Source: Lysinibacillus_B sp036662795 (lineage in GTDB: Bacteria > Bacillota > Bacilli > Bacillales_A > Planococcaceae). Taken from it: a stretch of 64,000 nucleotides of DNA. The DNA is taken from the NCBI RefSeq assembly GCF_036662795.1, contig NZ_JBAFWZ010000009.1:62001-126000 (forward strand). Reading direction: 5' to 3'. The notes beneath the pieces are model-generated. The model saw only the letters and a program-made list of their open reading frames with translations. It was not told where the DNA came from and did not search any database. Shown here piece after piece: positions 1-7,644 of this stretch; within the stretch, counting starts at the first letter, position 1; the number at the start of each line of letters is the position of its first letter. Position numbers and translations under genes: made by a program.

Positions 1-195
1 CGTACTAAAGCATATGTTGTACTAAAGCCAGGTGCAACAGCTTCACTTATAGAAATCCAAGAATTTGTTAATAACCGTGTCGTCCACTATGCAAAAATCC
101 GTGAAATTGAAAGATTAGATGAACTTCCGATGACAGCAGCTGGGAAAATTTCTCGAATTGCCCTACAAAAGCTAGAAGCGTCGAAGCCGAATTAA
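1..195 (+). CDS. Acyl-CoA synthetase (AMP-forming), C-terminal fragment
   Basis: Frame 1 is open from the window edge to a TAA, giving the last 64 residues of a protein. The end carries the C-terminal A10-type motif of adenylate-forming enzymes (LPMTAAGKISR), whose lysine contacts the acyl-adenylate, preceded by the typical K-Y/R-I linker region. The family activates a carboxylic acid to its CoA thioester using ATP. The chain length it uses cannot be judged from this fragment. A strong AAGGAGG follows at once for the next gene, so it is probably the upstream member of an operon with the two dehydratase genes. Confidence 0.82.
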   Translation, partial: RTKAYVVLKPGATASLIEIQEFVNNRVVHYAKIREIERLDELPMTAAGKISRIALQKLEASKPN

Positions 196-207
196 GGAGG
201 AGCTAAT

Positions 208-639
208 ATGGAAGTAACGAAGGAACACATTGGTCTGACAACTGATACTTTTAAAGTAGATGTTGAACAGGGTCATATTCGACGATTTTGTCAGGCAATT
301 GGTGATACGAATCCATTGTTTTTAAATGAGGAGATAGCTTCACAAAGTACCTATGGTGGTACGATTGCACCTCTAACATTTCCGATTGCACTTAGTGATG
401 AATCAGTAAAGTTTCCTCTCCAACTAGATATGCGCCGTATGCTCCACGGGGAACAAGAATTTATTTATTATAAACCTTTACGCCCTGGAAAATCATACAT
501 GGCCCAAATGAAAGTAGCGGATATTTATGACCGTGAAGGGAAAAGTGGAAACATGCAGTTTATCGTAATCGACACAGAATTGCGTGATGAAGACGGTGAA
601 CTGGCGGTTATATGCCGAATGAATATTATTTATCGCTAG
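208..639 (+). CDS. MaoC-like dehydratase, FAS1-type N-terminal hot-dog domain
   Basis: 143 aa. The N-terminal stretch FCQAIGDTNPLF resembles FAS1-like dehydratase (MaoC_dehydrat_N) domains, which adopt a hot-dog fold. Such subunits usually pair with a catalytic MaoC subunit to form a heterodimeric (R)-enoyl thioester hydratase, as HadA-HadB do in mycobacteria. The position directly ahead of a catalytic-type MaoC gene (17 bp gap) fits that arrangement. The start is ATG with AAGGAGG eight bases upstream. Substrate and physiological role are unknown; the neighbouring acyl-CoA synthetase suggests acyl-CoA hydration or dehydration. Confidence 0.8.
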   Translation: MEVTKEHIGLTTDTFKVDVEQGHIRRFCQAIGDTNPLFLNEEIASQSTYGGTIAPLTFPIALSDESVKFPLQLDMRRMLHGEQEFIYYKPLRPGKSYMAQMKVADIYDREGKSGNMQFIVIDTELRDEDGELAVICRMNIIYR

Positions 640-656
640 GGTAAGGGGGAGAAGAA

Positions 657-1088
657 ATGTCAGTTACAGATCAATTTATTCATGCTATTGAGTTTGAAGG
701 TTTAGAAGTAAACCAAACGTTACCAAGTTATACAAAGCCGCCTATTACAAAGATTGGGCTTGTCAAATATGCAGGCGCTTCCGGTGATTTTAATCCCTTG
801 CACACAGACGATGAGTTTGCGCAAAAAATAGGTATGAAGGGCGTGATTGCACACGGAATGCTTATTATGGGTTTTTTAGGCGAATATGTGATGAAACTTG
901 CTGGAGATCTAGCAGGAGTAAAACAGTTTTCAATGCGCTTTGGTGCAATGACCTTTCCAGGAGATACTATTACATGTTGGGCTAAAATTAAGGAGATTCA
1001 AGGCTGTGAAGTCCAATTGGAGTTAACAGCCAAAAAGCAAGACGAGACCATCGTTGGATCAGGTAAAGCGATTCTCTGCTACACATAA
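657..1088 (+). CDS. MaoC family dehydratase (catalytic hot-dog subunit)
   Basis: 143 aa. Residues GASGDFNPLHTDD carry the D-x(4)-H catalytic pair of hydratase-2/MaoC enzymes, followed by the hydrophobic IAHGMLIMGF helix typical of the family. It would hydrate a trans-2-enoyl-CoA or -ACP to the (R)-3-hydroxy form, or do the reverse. It follows the N-domain homologue by 17 bp with a GGGGGAG ribosome site, so the two are likely co-translated and form one enzyme. It is the last gene of the cluster: an intrinsic terminator lies about 20 bp downstream. Confidence 0.84.
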   Translation: MSVTDQFIHAIEFEGLEVNQTLPSYTKPPITKIGLVKYAGASGDFNPLHTDDEFAQKIGMKGVIAHGMLIMGFLGEYVMKLAGDLAGVKQFSMRFGAMTFPGDTITCWAKIKEIQGCEVQLELTAKKQDETIVGSGKAILCYT

Positions 1089-1109
1089 TTAAAAGAAGAT
1101 GGAACATCG

Positions 1110-1152
1110 CGCGGTTGTGACTAATATTAAAATAATCACAACTGCGTTTTCT
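1110..1152 (+). terminator. Intrinsic terminator after the MaoC gene
   Basis: The arm CGCGGTTGTGA (1110-1120) pairs with TCACAACTGCG (1136-1146) with one mismatch, and TTTTCT follows. It ends the acyl-CoA synthetase/MaoC operon. Confidence 0.72.
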
Positions 1153-1187
1153 ATTGAATACCTAATGAATTTTGCTGGAATAAATAA

Positions 1188-1319
1188 TTACTTATTTTTA
1201 ATTTCCTCTAATAGCGAAATAATTTTCTCGTTTTGTTCAATTATCTTTTCATTTTGTGATCTGAATTTCATAAAGTCGAATAGGAATACTATTAGAATGA
1301 TAAATATAAAAATGCCCAC
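1188..1319 (-). CDS. Small single-pass membrane protein with a coiled-coil tail (43 aa)
   Basis: On the minus strand a GTG start, preceded by TTGGAGG with good spacing, opens a 43-residue frame ending at TAA. Residues 2-17 are a continuous hydrophobic segment (GIFIFIILIVFLFDF). Residues 20-43 are charged and heptad-like, with the partial repeat NEKIIEQNEKII and then LLEEIK. This design, one N-terminal membrane helix plus a short cytoplasmic coiled coil, is common among unannotated Bacillales micropeptides. No function can be assigned. The longer plus-strand frame over the same bases has low-complexity composition and no ribosome site and is taken as its antisense shadow. Confidence 0.68.
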   Translation of the reverse strand: MGIFIFIILIVFLFDFMKFRSQNEKIIEQNEKIISLLEEIKNK

Positions 1320-1409
1320 AGGGATTCCTCCAAATAATTACATTTCTAATAAGTATAAAGGATGGGGAAACTAGTTTTCAATGAAATGTCTTGATAGATC
1401 AATTAGCAA

Positions 1410-1653
1410 GAGGCTGGGACAAAACCCGAAAACACCATTTTTCTCAACGAGAAAAATGGTGTTTTCTTAGTATGGAGAAAATTGATTTCCGTTCCGGGGA
1501 CGCTTTCCGGGGGCACGGCCTGAGCCTGTAGTCTCAGGCGTCGTGCTGTTCCCCCAGGAGTCGCCCCTTCTCTACAATCAATTTATGAAGTAGCAAATTC
1601 TTACTATAGGTGTTCCTTGATTTCTATAAAATCTTTACTTATGTCCCAGCCTC
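1410..1653 (+). repeat. 244-bp dispersed repeat, copy 1 (MITE-like)
   Basis: A near-identical copy (about five mismatches by hand alignment) lies in reverse orientation at 17582-17825. The ends form an inverted repeat: GAGGCTGGGACA on the left and its complement TGTCCCAGCCTC on the right. Inside is a perfect 17-bp stem with a 3-nt loop (1429-1445 with 1449-1465) and a second GC-rich imperfect hairpin around 1508-1556. There is no coding capacity. It stops 3 bp from the stop codon of hmoB, so its hairpins may act as that gene's terminator. No target-site duplication is evident. Confidence 0.85.
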
Positions 1654-1656
1654 TTC

Positions 1657-2166
1657 TTATGCTTCAGGTTGTGGCGCTGTGTATGTTGATAAATATGTTT
1701 TGGCATTAAATAGATTTTGTGTAGGAGAGCTTGAGGAATCTAACAGTGGTGCCAATCCATTAGTAAAGCTTTCAGATTTTGTCCAAACTTCAAAAGAAGC
1801 AGGTCCAGCCCATTGAGTAATCACGATATAAATTTCCGATTTAATTGGGCGTAGAACTCGGTAAGCAATGAGTGCATCATTCGATTTTAATGGTGCAATC
1901 GCTTGTTCGATCCGATTTTCGAATAGTGGACGAGACTCATCCATAACAGGCACATTATGAAACGCCCAAAATCCTCGCTGCTCGAAAGATCCCTCACCGT
2001 CAATAACCTCAAATTTTCGGGGTGTAGCGAAGACCGATTTTTTATTTGATTCATGTAGTGCAACAGAATTTCCTTGACCGTGTAATAAAAACATCGTTTC
2101 ATTCTGATGTTTTCTCGTAAGTTTTTCCATAAACTCTGGTGTGCCAGATGTTAAATATAAATTCAT
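1657..2166 (-). CDS. hmoB: Heme-degrading monooxygenase HmoB-like (YhgC)
   Basis: 169 aa with an antibiotic-biosynthesis-monooxygenase (ferredoxin-like) fold in the C-terminal half. Segments NLYLTSGTPEF, FEVIDGEG, PLFENR and AYRVLRPIKSEIYIVITQW match B. subtilis HmoB as I recall it. HmoB opens the heme ring oxidatively and releases iron. The start at 2166 is supported by GGGAGGG seven bases upstream; an upstream in-frame ATG has no such site. In B. subtilis yhgC also neighbours hemEHY, so synthesis and turnover of heme sit side by side. It is transcribed away from hemE. Confidence 0.88.
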   Translation of the reverse strand: MNLYLTSGTPEFMEKLTRKHQNETMFLLHGQGNSVALHESNKKSVFATPRKFEVIDGEGSFEQRGFWAFHNVPVMDESRPLFENRIEQAIAPLKSNDALIAYRVLRPIKSEIYIVITQWAGPASFEVWTKSESFTNGLAPLLDSSSSPTQNLFNAKTYLSTYTAPQPEA

Positions 2167-2256
2167 ATGGATTCCCTCCCTTGTATACTTTACTATTTCC
2201 ATTTAAGCATAAGTAAAACGTATTTATTAAAAACGTTCAATAGAAAGAACAATTTT

Positions 2257-2285
2257 ATGACATTTTGGTAAGAAAACTATACAAT
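2257..2285 (+). promoter_or_regulatory. Putative sigma-A promoter of the hem operon
   Basis: ATGACA (2257-2262), 17 bp spacer, TACAAT (2280-2285). It is the best promoter-like pair between hmoB and hemE and would give a leader of about 80 nt. Confidence 0.5.
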
Positions 2286-2371
2286 ATGGGAGGGAAAGTT
2301 TATATTGAAAACGGATATCAATACGTTACAGAGAAAATACAATTATTTTTTGAGGGGAAGGTACTATTTTC

Positions 2372-3424
2372 ATGAGAACGATTAACGATACATTGCTGCG
2401 TGCTGCACGTGGTGAAAGTACGGACTACACACCAGTTTGGTATATGCGTCAGGCAGGCCGTTCACAGCCTGAATACCGTGAAATTAAAGAAAAATATTCG
2501 CTAGAAGAAATTACAATGAGGCCAGAGCTATGTGCGTATGTTACTCGATTGCCAGTAGAGCAATATGATGTGGATGCAGCGATACTGTACAAGGATATCG
2601 TAACACCTCTTCCAGGAATCGGTGTAGATGTGAAAATTAAAGCAGGTGTAGGTCCTGTTATTTCTAATCCAATACGCTCAGCAGCAGATGTTGCCGCTTT
2701 AGGTGAATTTAATGCACAGGAGCATACACCTTATGTTTTGGAAACAATTAAAATCCTAACAGAAGAGCAATTAAATGTACCTTTAATCGGATTTGGTGGA
2801 GCACCATTTACATTAGCTAGCTATATGATTGAAGGCGGCCCTTCTCGCAACTATGCTAAAACAAAATCATTTATGGTATCACAGCCACAAGCATGGTTCG
2901 CATTAATGGACAAGCTTGCAGATATGATTATTGTTGATATTACAGCGCAAGTCGGGGCAGGAGCAAAGGCAATACAAATTTTTGACTCCTGGGTAGGCGC
3001 TTTAAATGTGGAAGACTATCGTATATTTATTAAACCTATAATGACTCGAATTTTTACAGAGCTTCGTCAATTAAACATCCCACTAATTCAGTTTGGTGTT
3101 GGGGCAAGCCATTTAGTAAATGAATGGCACGATTTACCGATTGATGTGGTTGGCTTAGACTGGCGCCTACCTATTCGTGAGGCGGGGGAGAAAGGAATTA
3201 CGAAGCCCGTGCAAGGAAATCTAGATCCAACTCTTTTAATATCTGATTGGTCAGTGCTTGAGGCAAAAGCGAAGGATATTATTGACCAAGGCTTACAGCA
3301 TTCAGGAGGTCATATTTTCAACTTAGGGCATGGTGTGTTCCCGGAGGTCGATCCTGCGGTATTAAAACGCTTAACAGCATTTATTCATGAATATAGTCGA
3401 GAACAAAAGGCGAAGCAGAAATAA
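2372..3424 (+). CDS. hemE: Uroporphyrinogen decarboxylase
   Basis: 350 aa, full length for the family. It decarboxylates the four acetate side chains of uroporphyrinogen III to give coproporphyrinogen III in the cytoplasm. Signature 1 (PVWYMRQAGR) is at residues 21-30 with both arginines; the catalytic aspartate of the ILYKDI motif is at residue 75; signature 2 (GFGGAPFTLASYMIEGG) lies near residues 140-155. The ATG is preceded by GAGGGGAAGG. It is the first gene of hemE-hemH-hemY, the order found in B. subtilis. Confidence 0.97.
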   Translation: MRTINDTLLRAARGESTDYTPVWYMRQAGRSQPEYREIKEKYSLEEITMRPELCAYVTRLPVEQYDVDAAILYKDIVTPLPGIGVDVKIKAGVGPVISNPIRSAADVAALGEFNAQEHTPYVLETIKILTEEQLNVPLIGFGGAPFTLASYMIEGGPSRNYAKTKSFMVSQPQAWFALMDKLADMIIVDITAQVGAGAKAIQIFDSWVGALNVEDYRIFIKPIMTRIFTELRQLNIPLIQFGVGASHLVNEWHDLPIDVVGLDWRLPIREAGEKGITKPVQGNLDPTLLISDWSVLEAKAKDIIDQGLQHSGGHIFNLGHGVFPEVDPAVLKRLTAFIHEYSREQKAKQK

Positions 3425-3478
3425 TTAATCGAACATTTAAATTATAATAACGATTAAATATTATTAGAGGTGATAGGG

Positions 3479-4411
3479 ATGAAACCAGTACGTGGGTTAT
3501 TAGTTATGGCATATGGAACGCCGTATAAAGAGGAAGATATTGAACGTTATTATACACATATTCGTCATGGACGTAAGCCATCTCAAGAGAGTATTGATGA
3601 CTTAACAGAGCGTTATCGTGCAATTGGTGGCATTTCGCCGCTTGCTAAAATGACACAAGCTCAAGCAGAAGCGCTATGTGCACGTCTAAATGAAGTACAG
3701 GATGAAGTGGAGTACAAATTATTCATCGGCTTAAAGCATATTGAACCATTTGTAGAGGATGCAGTAGAGGCAATGGTAAATGAGGGAATTAAAGAAGCGG
3801 TATCAATCGTACTAGCTCCTCACTTCTCAACATTCTCAATCAAATCTTACAACGGTCGTGCACAAGCTCATATTGAAAAATTAGACGCTGAGCTTCAATT
3901 AACATCAGTAGAATCTTGGTATAAACAGCCGAAGTTTATTGAGTTCTGGAAAAATGCAGTGAACGGTGAATTAGCAAAAATGAGCGAGGAAGAACGCGCG
4001 GCAGCTTGCTTAATCGTTTCGAACCACTCATTACCAGAGAAGATTAAACTAGCAGGCGATCCGTATGAGGAGCAATTAGTTGAAACAGCACGTTTAATTG
4101 AGGAAGCTTCTGATATTGAAAACATAGAAATTGGTTGGCAATCCGCTGGTCAGACGCCAGAGCCTTGGCTAGGACCAGATGTACAGGATTTAACACGTGA
4201 ATTATATGAGGAAAAAGGATATAAGGCATTTATTTATACACCAGTGGGCTTCGTTACAGAGCATTTAGAGGTCCTTTATGATAACGATATTGAGTGTAAG
4301 GTTGTTTGTGATGAAATTGGCGCTAGCTATTATCGTCCTGTAATGCCAAATGTCCATCCTTTATTCATTGATGCAATGGTAGATGCTATTAATGATAAAT
4401 TAGTGAATTAA
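3479..4411 (+). CDS. hemH: Coproporphyrin III ferrochelatase
   Basis: 310 aa. It inserts Fe2+ into coproporphyrin III in the Gram-positive heme route (also called CpfC). Metal-site residues H183 (in SNHSLP) and E264 (in TEHLE) fall at the same numbers as in the B. subtilis enzyme, and Tyr12 occupies the N-terminal active-site loop. The ATG at 3479 lies just after AGAGGTGAT, whereas the in-frame GTG at 3470 is inside that ribosome site, so the ATG is preferred. It is 54 bp downstream of hemE. Confidence 0.96.
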   Translation: MKPVRGLLVMAYGTPYKEEDIERYYTHIRHGRKPSQESIDDLTERYRAIGGISPLAKMTQAQAEALCARLNEVQDEVEYKLFIGLKHIEPFVEDAVEAMVNEGIKEAVSIVLAPHFSTFSIKSYNGRAQAHIEKLDAELQLTSVESWYKQPKFIEFWKNAVNGELAKMSEEERAAACLIVSNHSLPEKIKLAGDPYEEQLVETARLIEEASDIENIEIGWQSAGQTPEPWLGPDVQDLTRELYEEKGYKAFIYTPVGFVTEHLEVLYDNDIECKVVCDEIGASYYRPVMPNVHPLFIDAMVDAINDKLVN

Positions 4412-4419
4412 TAAAGAGA

Positions 4420-5865
4420 GTGATGATGAGGGTGACATTAAAAAGACGAAAGGTCGTCGTGATTGGCGGTGGAATAACTGGCTTAACGGCAGCATTTTAT
4501 TTACAACAAAATGCAAAAGAGCATAACTTGCCATTAGATGTAGTACTAGTAGAATCAACGCTACGTTTAGGTGGTAAAATTCAGACGCTACGTAAAAATG
4601 GTTTTATTATCGAGCGTGGTCCCGAATCGTTTTTCGATCAATGTGGGAGTGTTCGCCGTTTAGCTAGTGATCTAGGAATTGCGCACGAGTTAGTACACAA
4701 TAATAGTGGACAAACCTATGTAGCAGTAGGTAGTGAGCTATATCCTCTACCGAACAATTTTATGTTTGGTGGATCGCCAAAAGTCTCCTCGATTATTACT
4801 ACGGGTTTAATTTCTTTAAGTGGTAAAATTCGCGCTGCTGGTGATTTATTCTTACCAAAATCAACAGATGAAAAAGATGAGCCTATTGGTGATTTTTTTA
4901 GAAGGCGATTTGGCAAGGAAGTTGTGGAAAATCTAGTTGAGCCATTACTCGCTGGTACGTTTGCAGGTGATATCGATCATTTAAGCTTACGTGCAATGTT
5001 TCCACAGTTTTACCAGTTAGAGAAAGATTATCGTAGTTTAATTTTAGGGATGAAGAAAAAAGGAACAAGTATCTATGCATTTGATCAGTTAGATGGTGAG
5101 AGAATGTTTTACGGTACGTTCCATAATGGTCTTGAAACGTTAGTAGAATCGTTAGAGGAGCAGTTAGCCCCCAGTACGGTTTTAAAAGGCGCTAAAGTAG
5201 AGGGCATCGATAAATTGGCAGATGGCTCAATGAAAATTCATTTAAATAATGTATCACCGATTCAGGCTGATGCTGTTATCATGACGACACCATTTAATGT
5301 GGCAAAAGGAATACTTCATAAGTATGATGTTATGCAAAGTTTGCCCAATATGAATTCAGCCACAATTGCTACTGTTACGATGGCATTTAAAAAGCAGCAG
5401 ATGAAAAAGTATAAGGATGCGATGAACTTCTTTGTATCTCGAAATAGTGATTTTGCTATTACATCCTGTACATGGAGCAATCGAAAATGGGATGATGTTG
5501 TACCAGATGGCTATGAATTACTACGTGTATATATTGGTCGTGTTGGAGACGAGGCAATTGTCGAGCTGTCAGATAGTGAAATCGAAAAAACGGTGCTACA
5601 AGATTTGCAAAAGGCAATTGGATTACAGGATGCACCGCTATTTACGGTCGTTACACGCTGGAAGCAATCTATGCCCCAATATACGGTAGGTCATGAAGAG
5701 CGTCTAGATCATCTAAAGCAAGAGCTAGAGAAGCAGTTCCCTCATATAAAGCTTAGCGGGAGCTCATATGAAGGTATTAGTGTGCCAGATTGTGTCGTGC
5801 AAGGGAAAAATGCTGCCTCTGAAGTTCTAGCAACCATTTTTGAAGAGCAATATGAAACTGTGTAG
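4420..5865 (+). CDS. hemY: Coproporphyrinogen III oxidase, FAD-dependent (HemY/CgoX)
   Basis: 481 aa. It oxidises coproporphyrinogen III to coproporphyrin III with FAD and oxygen, at the membrane surface. The dinucleotide motif GGGITG is at residues 16-21 and the FAD family signature GGKIQTLRKNGFIIERGPESF follows near residue 50. The C-terminal SGSSYEGISVPDCV is the conserved flavin-contacting end. The start could be any of three tandem in-frame codons; the ribosome site (AAAGAGAG) is weak, which suggests coupling to hemH 8 bp upstream. The stop codon lies inside the terminator stem. A ChdC/HemQ gene is not in the window. Confidence 0.95.
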   Translation: MMMRVTLKRRKVVVIGGGITGLTAAFYLQQNAKEHNLPLDVVLVESTLRLGGKIQTLRKNGFIIERGPESFFDQCGSVRRLASDLGIAHELVHNNSGQTYVAVGSELYPLPNNFMFGGSPKVSSIITTGLISLSGKIRAAGDLFLPKSTDEKDEPIGDFFRRRFGKEVVENLVEPLLAGTFAGDIDHLSLRAMFPQFYQLEKDYRSLILGMKKKGTSIYAFDQLDGERMFYGTFHNGLETLVESLEEQLAPSTVLKGAKVEGIDKLADGSMKIHLNNVSPIQADAVIMTTPFNVAKGILHKYDVMQSLPNMNSATIATVTMAFKKQQMKKYKDAMNFFVSRNSDFAITSCTWSNRKWDDVVPDGYELLRVYIGRVGDEAIVELSDSEIEKTVLQDLQKAIGLQDAPLFTVVTRWKQSMPQYTVGHEERLDHLKQELEKQFPHIKLSGSSYEGISVPDCVVQGKNAASEVLATIFEEQYETV

Positions 5866-5898
5866 AGGATTAATTTGAAATCTTCTACACAGTTTTTT
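5855..5898 (+). terminator. Terminator of the hem operon
   Basis: AAACTGTGTAGA (5855-5866) pairs perfectly with TCTACACAGTTT (5884-5895), continuing into a T-run. The left arm overlaps the hemY stop codon. Confidence 0.92.
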
Positions 5899-5958
5899 TA
5901 TCATTTTTACGGTCTTGTAAACTTGTTCACAATATTTCCGTAGTAACTTCATTACAAT

Positions 5959-5972
5959 TTCACAATTGTGAA
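5959..5972. promoter_or_regulatory. Perfect 14-bp palindrome upstream of the lipoprotein/two-component operon
   Basis: TTCACAATTGTGAA is a perfect palindrome 26 bp upstream of the lipoprotein start. A further half-site (TTCACAA) lies at about 5925. Position and symmetry suggest an operator, perhaps for the response regulator encoded downstream; that assignment is inference. Confidence 0.4.
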
Positions 5973-5998
5973 GTACGATTAGGAGGGGGTGAAATCTA

Positions 5999-6949
5999 TT
6001 GAAAAAGCTCTATATTACAGTGTTTGTATGTTGTTTATTGTTAGTAGGCTGCTCAGGTGATCGATTTACGGCAATTAATCCGCATCAGAATTTTATTGCG
6101 TCTATCAATATTTTACAACCCTCTATTACGTTCTTTGATCAGCAAGGGGAGGAACTAACAACTTGGAGCTTTGAACGTGCATATACAGGGGGAACATTAA
6201 TTCAAAAGGATCGCATCTTACTGTATGGTCATCAATTGTCAGAAGCACATCTTTATGAACTATCCACTGGAAAGAAAGTCGCCACAATTGAGACAGGTAT
6301 AGGAACAACTAATGCTTATTACGATAAGAGTGAGAAGAAGTTTTTTTTAACAAATAGCAAATCGAATAAAATTACGAGCTATGATTTGCAGGGCAACAAA
6401 TTACATGATCAAAAACTACATAATTATCCAATGTCGATGACAGCCTCCAATGGACTTCTCTATGTAGTGAATTATAAAGATACTGTACTATCGGTTGTTT
6501 CGATGGAAGATTTGCAGGTAGTCGATGAATGGTCCATAGAAAAATCCTCCCATGGCATATTAATTCTTGAGGATAAAGGTGTAGCATGGATTGGTGGTCA
6601 TGGAGAAGGAAATCGCCCAAATGAAACAATTGATGTGTATAATCTGGAAAGTGGAGAAAAGACGGTAGAAATTGCATTGCCTCTAATGCCCGTTGGAATC
6701 GCACAAAATGGTAAGGAAGTAGCTGTCATTAGTCACGGGGAAAATAAACTGTATGTGACAAACGAAGATGGTGATATACAGTGGCAAGCAAAAATAGGCG
6801 CAAATCCATTTTCCGTTGTCTATTTTCAGGAGTATATCGCTGTAGCTGGCTATGACGATGGAATGGTTTATTTTGTAAAGGATGGGAGAGTCGTGAAGAA
6901 AATGACTACAAGTGAAGGTCCGTTTCAACTGATTGTGAGGGAGGATTAA
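5999..6949 (+). CDS. Lipoprotein with beta-propeller (YVTN/WD40-like) repeats
   Basis: 316 aa. A short lipoprotein signal ends in the lipobox LLVGC with Cys18 as the lipidation site. The rest is a series of about 45-residue beta-rich repeats of the YVTN/quinoprotein type (STGKKVATIETG, SKSNKITSYDLQGNKLHD, NLESGEKTVEIALPLMPVG, DGDIQWQAKIGANPFSV), consistent with a six- or seven-bladed propeller outside the cell. The start is TTG with AGGAGGGGGTGA upstream. The response-regulator gene begins 2 bp after its stop, so it is probably an accessory sensor or a target of that system. No specific function is recognised. Confidence 0.8.
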   Translation: MKKLYITVFVCCLLLVGCSGDRFTAINPHQNFIASINILQPSITFFDQQGEELTTWSFERAYTGGTLIQKDRILLYGHQLSEAHLYELSTGKKVATIETGIGTTNAYYDKSEKKFFLTNSKSNKITSYDLQGNKLHDQKLHNYPMSMTASNGLLYVVNYKDTVLSVVSMEDLQVVDEWSIEKSSHGILILEDKGVAWIGGHGEGNRPNETIDVYNLESGEKTVEIALPLMPVGIAQNGKEVAVISHGENKLYVTNEDGDIQWQAKIGANPFSVVYFQEYIAVAGYDDGMVYFVKDGRVVKKMTTSEGPFQLIVRED

Positions 6950-6951
6950 AC

Positions 6952-7644
6952 ATGACAACTGTATTAATTGTAGACGATGAGCAGGATATGCGAAATCTTA
7001 TAGAAGTAATGCTAGTAAAATCGAATTTCCAAGCAATAACAGCGGGAAATGGTGCAGAGGCTTTTGCCCAATTAAGTAACCAATCCGTTGACCTTATTTT
7101 ATTAGATGTGATGATGCCTGGCGAGGATGGGTTCCAAGTATGTAAAAAAATTAGAGAAACGTCATCGGTACCAATCATTTTTTTAACGGCAAGAGATGCC
7201 AATGAGGATAAAGTAAAGGGCCTTACAATTGGCGGAGATGATTATATTATTAAGCCATTTACAGTCAGTGAGCTAGTAGCGCGGATTAATGCGGTGCTAC
7301 GTCGTACAGGTGCTATTACACTTGAGGTGGAGCAAAAGTTTTTAGTGCGCGGTCTTATTAAGCTAGATGAGGTGTCTCGCAAAGTACTCGTAAATGATGT
7401 ACATGTACCGCTCACATTGAAGGAATTTGAGCTGCTTCATCTATTTATGCAAAATCCAGATAATGTATACTCTCGTGAGCAACTGCTAGAGCGTATTTGG
7501 GATATTGATTATGCAGGTGGTACACGAACAGTTGATACACATATAAAAACGTTGCGCTTAAAGCTAGGAAAGCCAGCAAAGGAAGTAAGCGATTATATTC
7601 AAACCGTCTGGGGCATAGGCTATCGCTTCGAGAAATGTAAATGA
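6952..7644 (+). CDS. OmpR-family response regulator
   Basis: 230 aa. The receiver domain (about 1-115) has the acidic pair D8/D9, phosphoacceptor D52 in LLDVMMPGEDGF and the conserved lysine in IIKPF. The C-terminal winged-helix domain (about 130-228) ends with the family motif RTVDTHIKTLRLKLG...TVWGIGYRF. It would bind DNA when phosphorylated by the kinase that follows, which overlaps it by 4 bp (ATGA). Candidate targets include its own operon, which carries a palindrome upstream. The stimulus is unknown. Confidence 0.93.
   Translation: MTTVLIVDDEQDMRNLIEVMLVKSNFQAITAGNGAEAFAQLSNQSVDLILLDVMMPGEDGFQVCKKIRETSSVPIIFLTARDANEDKVKGLTIGGDDYIIKPFTVSELVARINAVLRRTGAITLEVEQKFLVRGLIKLDEVSRKVLVNDVHVPLTLKEFELLHLFMQNPDNVYSREQLLERIWDIDYAGGTRTVDTHIKTLRLKLGKPAKEVSDYIQTVWGIGYRFEKCK

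Noticed and set aside
1099..1374. 91-codon plus-strand open frame after the MaoC gene
   Set aside because: No ribosome site, odd composition (runs of Phe, Ser, Ile), starts before the terminator hairpin, and is antisense to a better-supported 43-aa gene.
2305..2385. 26-codon TTG-started upstream frame overlapping hemE
   Set aside because: The GGGAGGG before it lies at or upstream of the transcription start predicted from the ATGACA/TACAAT promoter, so it would not be on the mRNA.
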